64,000 nucleotides of DNA from Bacteroidota bacterium (GTDB taxonomy: Bacteria > Bacteroidota > Bacteroidia > 2-12-FULL-35-15), in the NCBI GenBank assembly GCA_947479085.1, contig CANJYB010000002.1, forward strand, positions 231,023-295,022. Reading direction: 5' to 3'. Shown here piece after piece: positions 1 to 8,270 of this stretch. The first letter of the stretch is position 1. Every line of letters begins with the position of its first letter. The translations under genes were made by a program, and so were the position numbers. Under the pieces are notes generated by a model. The model had not been told where the DNA came from. It worked only from the letters and a program-made list of their open reading frames with translations, and did not search any database.

Positions 1-1106
1 CTTACATAGGCAAACAAACCATAAAAGGATGCACGATAAAATTCGCCTGCTTTGTCCTTTCCTGCAAGCAGCACTTTCATGCGGTCTTTTAAATTATCTA
101 TTGTCTTGGTTAATTCGAGAGTTGCAAATTTTGCTTTCTGAGATGGTTTGTATTCTAATGTTTTTAAATCCAGAGAATGTATTTCTGATTTTCCTCCCGC
201 TCCTTTTACTTTCTTAAAAAACCCCTGTTCTGTTTTACTTCCCAGCCATTTGTTTTCTACCATTTTGGCAACAAATCCCGGTATTTTAAATTCCTCGATT
301 GCTTCATCAGTCGGGCAACTGGCAGCCACTCCATTGGCTACATGAACCAAAGTATCTAAACCTACCACATCACAGGTGCGAAAGGTAGCAGACTTAGGCC
401 TGCCCAAAACAGGACCTGTCAGTTTATCTACCTCATCAATGGTTAATCCCATTTTTTCTACCAGGTGAAATAAACTCATGATGCCAAATACTCCTATTCT
501 GTTTGCAATAAAAGCAGGGGTATCTTTACACAATACTGTTGTTTTACCAAGGTAAAGTTCTCCGTAACTCATCAAAAAGTCAATTACTTCGGGTGATGTT
601 TTAGGAGAAGGAATTATTTCAAGTAAGCGTAAATATCGTGGTGGATTGAAAAAGTGAGAGCCACAGAAGTTCTTTTGAAAGTCTTCACTTCTGCCTTCAT
701 CCATTAGGTGAATAGGAATGCCGGAAGTGTTTGACGTAACCAATGTACCCGGTTTGCGGAATTGTTCGACCTTTTCAAACACCTGCTTTTTAATATCCAG
801 CCGTTCTATTACTACCTCTATAATCCAATCGCAGGTAGCAATGTCTTTCATGTTATCATCAAAGTTTCCGGTGGTTATTCGCTTTGCAAACAATTTGCGG
901 TAAATAGGGGAGGGATTCGACTTTAATGCAAATGCCAGGGCATCGTCTACTATTTTATTTCGTGATTTTTTATCTGCTGCGGCATCTTTAGGAACTATGT
1001 CGAGGAGGATAACTTCCACACCTATGTTGGCAAAATGGCAGGCAATGCGGCTTCCCATTACTCCTGAACCTAGCACTGCTACTTTTTTAATACTTCGTGC
1101 GCTCAT
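1..1106 (-). CDS. 3-hydroxyacyl-CoA dehydrogenase, NAD-binding part (3' end cut by window edge)
   Basis: This is the N-terminal part of a 3-hydroxyacyl-CoA dehydrogenase, which oxidises L-3-hydroxyacyl-CoA to 3-ketoacyl-CoA in fatty-acid beta-oxidation. Translation from the ATG at 1104-1106 gives MSARSIKKVAVLGSGVMGSR, a Rossmann dinucleotide-binding start (GSGVMG). Further on come the family motifs CDWIIEVVIERLDIK, TSNTSGIP, GSHFFNPPR and ANRIGVFG. The reading frame stays open to base 1, so about 368 residues are visible and the C terminus lies outside the window. Bacteroidota relatives are often about 800 aa, with a second HAD domain and an enoyl-CoA hydratase-like tail; whether that holds here cannot be seen. 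The acyl-CoA ligase 10 kb away is compatible with fatty-acid use but is not in the same operon. Confidence 0.9.
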   Translation of the reverse strand, partial: MSARSIKKVAVLGSGVMGSRIACHFANIGVEVILLDIVPKDAAADKKSRNKIVDDALAFALKSNPSPIYRKLFAKRITTGNFDDNMKDIATCDWIIEVVIERLDIKKQVFEKVEQFRKPGTLVTSNTSGIPIHLMDEGRSEDFQKNFCGSHFFNPPRYLRLLEIIPSPKTSPEVIDFLMSYGELYLGKTTVLCKDTPAFIANRIGVFGIMSLFHLVEKMGLTIDEVDKLTGPVLGRPKSATFRTCDVVGLDTLVHVANGVAASCPTDEAIEEFKIPGFVAKMVENKWLGSKTEQGFFKKVKGAGGKSEIHSLDLKTLEYKPSQKAKFATLELTKTIDNLKDRMKVLLAGKDKAGEFYRASFYGLFAYV

Positions 1107-1253
1107 ACTAATTTTGTTTGGTATCTTGTCAATTAATCATAGATAACACCTGTTATTTAGGTCAACAGGAAATTATCAGTTTGTTCAAAATTACGAATAA
1201 AAGAGTTTAGAAAGGAGTTTTGTAAAATAAATTTACCATTGCTGACAAACAAC

Positions 1254-1961
1254 CTACTTTACAATTTCAAACTTATCATTTTGTAAGGTAAGCAATAGCC
1301 AGGGACGTTTAATCCTCACCATACTTAAAAGGGTTAACGGGTGGCCTTTTTTTCCTACTATTTCCTCTTCAAAAATTTCAGGTGGAATTTTCACTTCAAT
1401 TTCATCATTTATTTTCGAAAATTCCACAAAGGTTATCGGAATGGAATAATTAGGGTTTACCTCCTGACGCTGGCAATAGGCAGAATCGAAAAATAACTTA
1501 ACGGGGAATGAATCAGCTATTGGTTTTGCAATGGTTAATTTCCCGTCTTTGTAAGTATAAAACTTAAGTGTCTGTTCTTTCCAGTCGTTTTTAAACCAGC
1601 CATCCACAGCAATTAATGATTCACCTGTGGACAATGTCCAGACTTTAACATCCATATTAACTTCTTCACTTTTGCAGCATAAAAGACGGTTTTTTTCATT
1701 TTCAGAAATAATACGAAAACGGGGGTCCTGGCTGGTAAATGTTCTTTTCTGTGCATCAAAGTTGGCAATCATTTTTGTTCGTTCTCTTACCGGGAAAGAA
1801 TCTTTTTCAGCAAAATTCAGCTCTTTAATAGAGGTAAAAACACTGTCAGGAAGTAAAAGGAAAAAGTCGATTACGGTTTGCGGCTGCTGTGCGAAAGAAG
1901 ATTTAGTAGTAAATAAAAGGGAACAAAAAATGAATAAAACGTGTAGTAAAGTTTGTTTCAT
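1254..1961 (-). CDS. exported protein of unknown function
   Basis: A 235-residue protein starting MKQTLLHVLFIFCSLLF with an Ala-Gln cleavage site near residue 24 (SSFAQQ), so it is probably exported to the periplasm or surface. No T9SS sorting domain or lipobox is visible. The pattern 'DFFLLLPDSVF...' followed by a mixed alpha/beta body recalls the general shape of Bacteroidota DUF3256 proteins, but I cannot confirm this without a profile search. It is monocistronic: about 147 bp separate it from the dehydrogenase downstream and 125 bp from the gene upstream. Function unknown. Confidence 0.7.
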   Translation of the reverse strand: MKQTLLHVLFIFCSLLFTTKSSFAQQPQTVIDFFLLLPDSVFTSIKELNFAEKDSFPVRERTKMIANFDAQKRTFTSQDPRFRIISENEKNRLLCCKSEEVNMDVKVWTLSTGESLIAVDGWFKNDWKEQTLKFYTYKDGKLTIAKPIADSFPVKLFFDSAYCQRQEVNPNYSIPITFVEFSKINDEIEVKIPPEIFEEEIVGKKGHPLTLLSMVRIKRPWLLLTLQNDKFEIVK

Positions 1962-2086
1962 ATATTTAGCAATTGATTCTTAAATACTATTGTGAGCAAA
2001 TGTAATTATTTTATTGAAATATGCTATTCTTCAATAAAAAAATCAAAACCTGAGTTTTGAACAATTGCCCCATTTATGCTACGAGA

Positions 2087-4312
2087 TTACTTTCTTTCAA
2101 CCGATGCAGATGTATTGCGCGCATTAATAGTTCGGAACTGAGAATTGTTACTAATCATTGTTTTTATTTCCGAAACTTCTGCTTTTAACTGCTCAATACT
2201 GTTTTTTTGGCCATCTATCAGTTGTTGCTGAGCTTTAAGTGCTTCCAGTAAAATAGGTGTTAATCTTGTATAATCAACGGTTTTGTATCCTTTGTTATCA
2301 GTAAATACCAATTCAGGATACACCTTCTCCAGTTCCTGAGCAATAACACCGATTTGTTTTTTATCAGTAAAGTCTCTGTCAGGAAACTCGTCTTTTCTCC
2401 AGTCGTAGCTCACTCCGGTAAGTTTCATCACATTTTCAAGGCAATTGCTTAACGGAACAATGTTCTTTTTATATCTTATGTCCGAGCAGGCAAGCACCCC
2501 GCAACTTGCAGTAACCGTGCCAGTAAACAAACCATTTCCTACCACATTTAATTCGGCAGTAGGAGCACTTGTTCCTATTCCTACAAAAACCTTATCAGCA
2601 CCTAAGCCTCCAAGTACCATGGCATTGCTTATGTTTACAAGGGCATTTTTACCGATAGCTATGGCATTGTTTAACTGAGTGGCGCTGGCCTGTCCTGCCT
2701 GATAACCAAGATAGACATTGTAACTACCTGTAATATTTGAATTAGCTGGGGTAATGGTATTGAAACCTGCAAGGGTACCTATTGCTACGTTGTAACTACC
2801 GGTAGTATTTCCAAACAAGGCCTGGTAACCAAAAGCTTCATTCTGCTGACCAAATGTATTCGCATCCATTGCCTGAACTCCAATTGCAGTATTGTAAGTA
2901 CCTGTAGAGTTTAATCGCAATGCTCGGTAACCTATTCCTGTATTTCCGTTGGCGGTAGTACTTGTCATTACCGACTGGTAACCTATGGCAGTATTGTAAT
3001 TTCCTCCTGTGTTGGCAAATAAAGCACTATGGCCAATGGCAATATTGATACCTCCTCCTACGTTTGAAAACATCGAGTTATATCCAAGTGCCAAATTAAT
3101 AGACCCAGTCGTATTATTGAAAAGTGCACTTGTGCCACTTGCTAAATTTAGTGTTCCAGAAGTGTTTTTTGCCATGGCACCATAACCTGATGCCACATTG
3201 TTAACACCTGAAGTGTTAGAATACAAAGCTGAATCTCCTAAGGCTACATTCTGATACCCTGTTAAATTAGTATAAAGTGAATTGGCTCCAACTGCCGTAT
3301 TACTTCCGGTAGCTGCGTTAGAAAACATGGCATTGTAACCTACTGCCGTATTGTTACTTCCCGTATTGGTATATAATGCATTTGATCCATCGGCCACGTT
3401 ATTATTACCTGTTAGGTTGGTATATAATGACTGGTATCCATTAGAAACGTTATTGGTACCGGATAAAATATTGAATGAGGAAGTGAAACCACTTGCAGTA
3501 TTGTTGGTTCCGGTAAAGTTATGAAATAGCGATTGCATCCCCACTGCCGTATTGTTGAATCCTGTTGAATTTGCAGAAAGCGCAGAAACACCCAACGCAG
3601 TATTGTTATTTCCACTAGTATTGGCCTGCAAAGCATTGGCGCCAATAGCAGTACCATTAAAACCTCCTGCATTTACCTGCAGAGAAGTAGATCCCACTGC
3701 GGTATTATTAAATCCTGTAGTATTTACTGCCAAAGTATTGTTACCAATGGCCGTATTGTTATTTGCTCCTGTTAAAGTCATCAAAGCTCTTGCACCCAAA
3801 GCGGTATTGCCTAACCCGGTGGTTCTTGCTGCCAATGCCGAATTTCCAAAAGATGTATTCAAATCTGCTGCATCCAGCAATCCTATTCTTCCTGAAGTAT
3901 GATTGTTTACACGGAATACCATGGCCACACTATCCAGTGTTCCTAAAAAGTTAGTGGTTGAAACAGTAGCCGCATTTCCTATTAAGGCCCATCCAGAAGC
4001 GGCTGCAGAGGTAAGGTACACCCAAACAGGGGTGGTGGTTACACTGGTGTTGTAATAAAATCCCTGTGCTCCATCGGTCTGATAGATTAACAAACCCTGC
4101 GCTGCAGCAGGCAGCGGGTTCAATGCTGTTTTTTCGGCCGAAGTCATTCGGGGGATTAATAATCCTTTTTTGGTGGCCAGGGCCGACACATCAATATCCA
4201 GCATGGCCGAATTGTTGGGTGCTGCTCCGGTACTGTTAATACCAATGTTCTGAGCTTTTACGTCAATTACAAGGAGTGTAATTGCTAAAATAAGAAGGTA
4301 GTTTTTTATCAT
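2087..4312 (-). CDS. tail-fibre-like surface protein with C-terminal S74 peptidase/chaperone domain
   Basis: A 741-residue exported protein. Residues 1-20 are a signal peptide (cleavage after VKA). After a short head domain shared by many Bacteroidota surface proteins (NSAMLDIDVSALATKKGLLI), a long array of short repeats follows at about residues 150-560, built on NNTAxG, GxNALYxNTxG and similar. These are the turns of a trimeric beta-helix or tail-fibre-like stalk. Residues ~610-700 are an intramolecular chaperone of endosialidase type (peptidase S74): ACSDIRYKKNI contains the Ser-Asp autocleavage site and the conserved Arg/Lys, and IGVIAQELEKVYPELV and DYTRLTPILLEALKAQQQ follow. The last 50 residues form a coiled coil. 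The start codon overlaps the stop of the upstream T9SS gene (ATGA), so the two are co-transcribed. No T9SS signal is visible, so the export route is uncertain. Confidence 0.88.
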   Translation of the reverse strand: MIKNYLLILAITLLVIDVKAQNIGINSTGAAPNNSAMLDIDVSALATKKGLLIPRMTSAEKTALNPLPAAAQGLLIYQTDGAQGFYYNTSVTTTPVWVYLTSAAASGWALIGNAATVSTTNFLGTLDSVAMVFRVNNHTSGRIGLLDAADLNTSFGNSALAARTTGLGNTALGARALMTLTGANNNTAIGNNTLAVNTTGFNNTAVGSTSLQVNAGGFNGTAIGANALQANTSGNNNTALGVSALSANSTGFNNTAVGMQSLFHNFTGTNNTASGFTSSFNILSGTNNVSNGYQSLYTNLTGNNNVADGSNALYTNTGSNNTAVGYNAMFSNAATGSNTAVGANSLYTNLTGYQNVALGDSALYSNTSGVNNVASGYGAMAKNTSGTLNLASGTSALFNNTTGSINLALGYNSMFSNVGGGINIAIGHSALFANTGGNYNTAIGYQSVMTSTTANGNTGIGYRALRLNSTGTYNTAIGVQAMDANTFGQQNEAFGYQALFGNTTGSYNVAIGTLAGFNTITPANSNITGSYNVYLGYQAGQASATQLNNAIAIGKNALVNISNAMVLGGLGADKVFVGIGTSAPTAELNVVGNGLFTGTVTASCGVLACSDIRYKKNIVPLSNCLENVMKLTGVSYDWRKDEFPDRDFTDKKQIGVIAQELEKVYPELVFTDNKGYKTVDYTRLTPILLEALKAQQQLIDGQKNSIEQLKAEVSEIKTMISNNSQFRTINARNTSASVERK

Positions 4313-5571
4313 CGTGCAATAATTATTTTTTGATTGAAATAGGTGGTATTGCTTTCTGCCCTGAACAGGTAGATAGCATTTGATAATTCATTCACCGGCA
4401 AGGTCAGCAACTGGCTGCCCGAAGAAGCGGTGTATTCTCCGGTAAGTATTTTATTTCCTGCTATGTCGTAAAGGGTATAGGTTACTTTGGCATCGGCATC
4501 AAACCTCGAAAAAACATTCAAAGTATTATCCGAATAAAAAGCAGACAAGGTATTGTTTGCCGAACAGGAATGGTTGAAAATAACAGCACTCAGGTCTGCT
4601 CCCCCGTCATAATTATTGGTCTGCAAGCGGTAATAAACTGTGTTGGTTCCGGTTTCGGTGTAGGTATAATTATATTTGGCAGTAGTGCTGGAATTGGAAG
4701 GAGCAGCCACATAAATGGTGGTCCAGGCATTCATGTCATCACTTTTCTGTAATTCTATATTGGCCACATTGGTTTCAGATGCGGTGGTCCATTTTATATG
4801 CGTTTTTGTTCCATCGCAGGCGGCAGTAAAGCTTACCAGTTCTATAGGCAATGGTGCCACAGTGGCTGAAAGGATATAAGGAGTGCTCGTGCCTAATCCT
4901 CGACCACCTAATACTATTCCTGTGGAAGTGCCTATGGCAGCTCCGGTTACTCCGGCTCCGGTACCTGTTGCAGGAGTCATCCACGAACTGGAAGGTATAT
5001 CCCATTCCTGACCGCTGAAAGGACCTACCGGGTAAACAGTAGTGTTTTCAGTGCCTCGGTATGAAAAATCGGCTGTGCCGGTAACAGTAGCCAAACTGAC
5101 AATCTGCCACCAGCGGTCTATCACCGAGTTGGTAGCATTTGCTCCTCCGGTACCGGTCATATTGGTAACCGAAGTAGCCCAGGTTAAATTGGTATTGGGT
5201 GTAGCCCAGGTAGACATGTCTATGGAAGATGCATTGTTAACAACACCTACCGAAGTTTTATGAATGGTTACCGGCAGATAATCCGTATTGCTAAAGCCAA
5301 AAGGGAATACATAGTTGGTAGTAACCGCCACATTATTAGTTATCCATCTTACAAAATTGCCTTCCTGTTCCGAAATTATATGCCCTGTGGTGCGGGTAAT
5401 GGCTGCCGGTGTTCCGTTATTCACCACCATATAAATAGGGTTGGCAAAAGTACCGTTGGCAATGTTAATATATGCTCCGTTTATAACCAAAGCATTATTT
5501 TGCCCGTAAACAAAGGAATATCCGCCCACTACCAGTTGTAAACTGATAAATACCTGTAAGACGAACTTCAT
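4309..5571 (-). CDS. T9SS type A sorting domain protein
   Basis: A secreted protein of 420 residues. I start it at the ATG at 5571 (MKFVLQVFISLQLVVGGYSF), which gives a clean signal peptide ending at VYGQ. The longer open frame upstream runs through a palindromic repeat and lies upstream of a good promoter, so it is not coding. The body is beta-rich and Thr/Asn-rich, with the phrase PLPIELVSFTAACDGTKTHI, the usual lead-in to a fibronectin-like module in Bacteroidota cargo proteins. The end (residues ~345-420, LNVFSRFDADAKVTYTLYDI... AIYLFRAE) is a type A sorting domain for the type IX secretion system. It is the first gene of an operon with the tail-fibre-like protein, joined by a 4-bp ATGA overlap. 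Confidence 0.85.
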   Translation of the reverse strand: MKFVLQVFISLQLVVGGYSFVYGQNNALVINGAYINIANGTFANPIYMVVNNGTPAAITRTTGHIISEQEGNFVRWITNNVAVTTNYVFPFGFSNTDYLPVTIHKTSVGVVNNASSIDMSTWATPNTNLTWATSVTNMTGTGGANATNSVIDRWWQIVSLATVTGTADFSYRGTENTTVYPVGPFSGQEWDIPSSSWMTPATGTGAGVTGAAIGTSTGIVLGGRGLGTSTPYILSATVAPLPIELVSFTAACDGTKTHIKWTTASETNVANIELQKSDDMNAWTTIYVAAPSNSSTTAKYNYTYTETGTNTVYYRLQTNNYDGGADLSAVIFNHSCSANNTLSAFYSDNTLNVFSRFDADAKVTYTLYDIAGNKILTGEYTASSGSQLLTLPVNELSNAIYLFRAESNTTYFNQKIIIAR

Positions 5572-5602
5572 AGTTTTACACATCATTCTTGTATTGAACG
5601 CG

Positions 5603-5634
5603 CTAAAGTAACATAATTTGGTATATCTCACAAA
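5603..5634 (-). promoter_or_regulatory. Bacteroidota-type promoter for the 5571-2087 operon
   Basis: On the minus strand, TTTG (5634-5631), 20 nt, then TACTTTAG (5610-5603). This matches the Bacteroidota -33/-7 consensus TTTG-N19-21-TAnnTTTG closely. It lies 32 bp upstream of the ATG at 5571 and fixes that start, because any longer reading frame would begin upstream of the transcript. Confidence 0.6.
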
Positions 5635-5721
5635 TATAAGTGATGAAAATAGGGATAAAAGGGATGAGAGGGAATTCAGCTTTAAAAATGGCCTCACTCC
5701 CGACCTCTCTCTTTTGGAATG

Positions 5722-5917
5722 CCTCACCCCCTGCCCCTCTCCAAAGGAGAGGGGTGACGCTCCCGGAAGTATGCTATCATGAAAAAGGCCATTAGAAAAA
5801 TGAAGTGGTTATAATTTTTTACGAAACCCACCTCCAACCCCCTCTCCTTTGGAGAGGGGATTAAGGGGTGAGGCGTTTTTAACCATACCTCCAACCTCAG
5901 GGGATTAAAGGGTGAGG
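5722..5917. repeat. family A palindromic repeats (three copies)
   Basis: Three copies of a dispersed element built around CCCCTCTCC...GGAGAGGGG flanked by CCTCACCCC or GGGGTGAGG: about 5722-5770, 5825-5874, and a decayed copy at 5886-5917. The core forms a strong hairpin with a TTTG or AAAG loop. The same element recurs in at least five other gaps of this window and is never inside a recognisable gene. The whole stretch 5635-5945 contains no gene. Confidence 0.8.
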
Positions 5918-5945
5918 CTTTTGGTAAGGCTGGTGAAGGGCTTTT

Positions 5946-6779
5946 TTACGAAACCACAATGGTTACCGCTGATCCAAAACTACCCGATTGAGCCGGATGT
6001 TTACTATAAATCCAACGGGAAAACAAAACCAGTTTTTTACCCACCGCATCTGCACCCAATGGTAATACCGTTCTTGCCTTGGTTACCTGTTTTATAAACG
6101 TGCATTCATCAGCTGTTTCAGGCACTTTTTCGCCTTTTTCTACCAATGAATAAGCATATTCTATATCACAATTTTCGTTCAGTTTTGATGCTTTTTTGGT
6201 GTCGGTATTTGTCCGGCACTTCACTTCCACATTGCTACCACCAAGCGCTTTCAAGCCTATAACCACCAAAGCAGTAATTAACTCAGGTGTCAATTTAGCT
6301 TTTTTACGGTCGCTTTTTGGTTTTATGCCCAGGTTAAGGGTGTCTAATGTAGTAATAACACTGTCCGGAATGTCCGAAAACAGGTCTTTCAGCGCAGCCT
6401 CTATACTTACAATCAGGTTGTCTTTCCCTGTTCTAAGCGGGTTGGTGGTAGTGGCTTTATTTGCAGTAAGCGGGTAATTATAGTTCCAGGTACCTGCTGT
6501 ACCATTGGTATTGGGCGGTGTGGCCGTAGGGCTTACCGGCCCGCCTATTAAGCCGCTAAACGTGGTGAATTTACCAGCCACTATGCGCAACCGGGTTTGT
6601 GTGGCTGTAGGAGTAAGGTAAGCCAATGCATTATTATAATAATCGTTTTTATCACTTTGACGGGTTGGGAAAACACCCATCAAAATTATACAAGGCATAC
6701 AACTTGCCCCTTTTTTTACTTTTCTTTTACGGTTAAGCGTTATGCTTAATTGTTGCCCGTTATAAACTATCTTTTTCAT
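5946..6779 (-). CDS. hypothetical protein with FN3-like C terminus
   Basis: A 277-residue protein that I do not recognise with certainty. There is no signal peptide: the start is MKKIVYNGQQLSITLNRKRK, basic and hydrophilic. The middle (residues ~85-175) is helical, and the last ~95 residues look like a beta-sandwich ending in GKKLVLFSRWIYSKHP and SGSFGSAVTIVVS. That layout resembles the tails of a recurring set of Bacteroidota hypothetical proteins, from memory and unchecked. It ends within 30 bp of family A repeats, and 580 bp upstream on the same strand lies an HTH protein gene. The unknown gene at 29694-30626 sits in a similar setting. Function unknown. Confidence 0.65.
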   Translation of the reverse strand: MKKIVYNGQQLSITLNRKRKVKKGASCMPCIILMGVFPTRQSDKNDYYNNALAYLTPTATQTRLRIVAGKFTTFSGLIGGPVSPTATPPNTNGTAGTWNYNYPLTANKATTTNPLRTGKDNLIVSIEAALKDLFSDIPDSVITTLDTLNLGIKPKSDRKKAKLTPELITALVVIGLKALGGSNVEVKCRTNTDTKKASKLNENCDIEYAYSLVEKGEKVPETADECTFIKQVTKARTVLPLGADAVGKKLVLFSRWIYSKHPAQSGSFGSAVTIVVS

Positions 6780-6970
6780 TTTTTTTATCTTTTTATGTTA
6801 ACTATTTTTATTTTTTGGAGTATGTTTTCAGAAGTACGGTACCCGTCCGGAGAACGAATGCGGGTAGGAGAAGAATCGCCTGCATGCCTTGAAAAACCTA
6901 AGGAGTTTATTAAATATCCATAGGTTTTAACTGTTAAAATGAGTTTGTTAATCGGTTGCTCAAAGCCGCT

Positions 6971-7150
6971 GAGCGGTCGGTGACGGAGGCTGAGTTGCCT
7001 GTAGCTGACGCTGAGCTGCCGGTAGCCGACTCTGAGCTGCCGGTAGCTGATGCTGAGCTGCCGGTAGCCGACTCTGAGTTGCCGGTAGCTGACGCTGAGC
7101 TGCCGGTAGACGACACTGAGCTGTCGGTAGCCGACACTGAGCTGCCGGTT
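6971..7150. repeat. 21-bp minisatellite, about 8.5 copies
   Basis: Tandem units of 21 bp with consensus GAGCTGCCGGTAGCNGANNCT. Units begin at 6971 (degenerate), 6992, 7013, 7034, 7055, 7076, 7097, 7118 and 7139 (partial). The period is a multiple of three with no stop in several frames, so long open frames exist on both strands: heptapeptides ELPVADA on plus, RQLSVGY and SSASATG on minus. None has a convincing start, signal or neighbour context, so I treat the array as non-coding. The gap 6780-7357 shows no gene. Confidence 0.85.
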
Positions 7151-7357
7151 AAGGAACAGAAAAGACATAGAAAGGAAATCAATTACAACCATTTTTCCTT
7201 TTACAAACCAATTAATAGCCTTTGCTATTTGCCCTTTTATTCCCGCTAAAAAATTTTTACTTCCTTTCATTTTGTATCATCATTGGCATTAATTGCCGAA
7301 TGATGACACAAAAGTAGGACAGGCTGCTGCACCTTGTATTCACGAAAATCGTGAAGC

Positions 7358-7864
7358 TTACGTGAAGGGTTTCTTTTTGTAATTACAATCTACCGAAAGT
7401 TTATAGGCTTCTATCTTTTCGTAATACAGTTCCCGGAACGTTTGGTCAGAGCAGATAAGCAGCTTTCTCAGGTCTGCATCGCTAAAATCTCCAATAGCAA
7501 GCCGGACATTCCGGATATGCGAATTCACTGTATGGTAGCTTATTTTCATGCTTGCCGCTGTGGTTTTCCGGGCAATGCCGTTGCAGAAATCAACCATCAC
7601 TATTTGTTGCTGTTCCGAAAGACCTAGGAACTCGAAACGCTTTAATATCATTTCAAGCGTAAAAATCAGCTCACCTGTTTTTACTGTTATTTTTTTCATT
7701 TTCAGCAAGCCCAGCTTATGCAAAAAAAACAGCAATATGGTGAGCCACCATTTTTTGTTTTTAAGTTTGTTTTCCACTTCCTGTTCTGTACTGCCTGTAA
7801 TTTCAATCGTTGTGAGGGGTTTCCCATGCAGGGTATCATCCTCAAAAATAATCTCTACTTTCAT
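7358..7864 (-). CDS. LuxR-type HTH protein
   Basis: A 168-residue protein. The first ~35 residues (MKVEIIFEDDTLHGKPLTTI) form a small beta-rich segment, and residues ~38-57 include a short hydrophobic stretch (WWLTILLFFLHKLGLL) that could touch the membrane. Residues ~70-140 look like a LuxR/GerE-type helix-turn-helix: LGLSEQQQIVMVDFCNGIAR followed by MKISYHTVNSHIRNVRLAIG. The ISYHTVNSHIRNV stretch corresponds to the recognition helix of that family. There is no receiver domain, so its input is unknown. It could act on its own upstream region, where a 17-bp inverted repeat lies, or on the unknown gene at 5946-6779. Confidence 0.6.
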   Translation of the reverse strand: MKVEIIFEDDTLHGKPLTTIEITGSTEQEVENKLKNKKWWLTILLFFLHKLGLLKMKKITVKTGELIFTLEMILKRFEFLGLSEQQQIVMVDFCNGIARKTTAASMKISYHTVNSHIRNVRLAIGDFSDADLRKLLICSDQTFRELYYEKIEAYKLSVDCNYKKKPFT

Positions 7865-7914
7865 TTTTTTAAAAATTGATTTAGATTAATAATTAAGATT
7901 CATCGTGCATTTCC

Positions 7915-8061
7915 TTATTATCCTTACTTTCAAAAACAAAAGTAAACGCAGGCTATACCTGCCGTGTAAACGACAGGTAAATAAATATGTTTAGTTTAAA
8001 AATTCCTGCAACCGCAGGGTTAAGTGTTAATTTAAAAGGTTAATGAAAGTAAGGGTAATAA
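7915..8061. repeat. 17-bp inverted repeat upstream of the HTH gene
   Basis: The arm TTATTATCCTTACTTTC (7915-7931) is matched by GAAAGTAAGGGTAATAA (8045-8061), complementary with one mismatch. Between them is a smaller dyad around GCAGGCTATACCTGC (7948-7962). The gap 7865-8270 otherwise shows no gene. The position, upstream of a DNA-binding protein gene, would suit an operator or a small mobile remnant. Confidence 0.4.
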
Positions 8062-8258
8062 AAAAATTTGTAGTAGTTTCTTCATGCACCTTGGGGTATT
8101 AGGTTATTACTTTCTTTATTGGTTGGTATTTTTACTGTAACAAACATTTTACTTATTTGGATGCACGAAGATACAAAATAGCTACAGAATAAAAAAATAA
8201 ATTTTCGTTGCACAGAAACGGGACGGTAAGAATAAATGCTCTTGCCATGGTTTTATTT

Positions 8259-8266
8259 TATCTTTG
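8259..8266 (+). promoter_or_regulatory. -7 box (TATCTTTG) almost abutting the start codon
   Basis: TATCTTTG matches TAnnTTTG exactly and ends 4 nt before the ATG at 8271. Transcription would begin at or next to the start codon, giving a leaderless or nearly leaderless message. No clear TTTG -33 element is seen at the right distance. Confidence 0.4.
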
Positions 8267-8270
8267 TGAT

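Noticed and set aside
5572..5727. N-terminal extension of the T9SS protein starting at 5727
   Set aside because: The extension is translated from a family A repeat and lies upstream of a consensus promoter; the ATG at 5571 gives a proper signal peptide.
6785..7270. Repeat-encoded proteins on both strands (ELPVADA, RQLSVGY and SSASATG types)
   Set aside because: All arise from the 21-bp tandem repeat, which is open in several frames at once; there is no signal peptide, no promoter and no single favoured frame.
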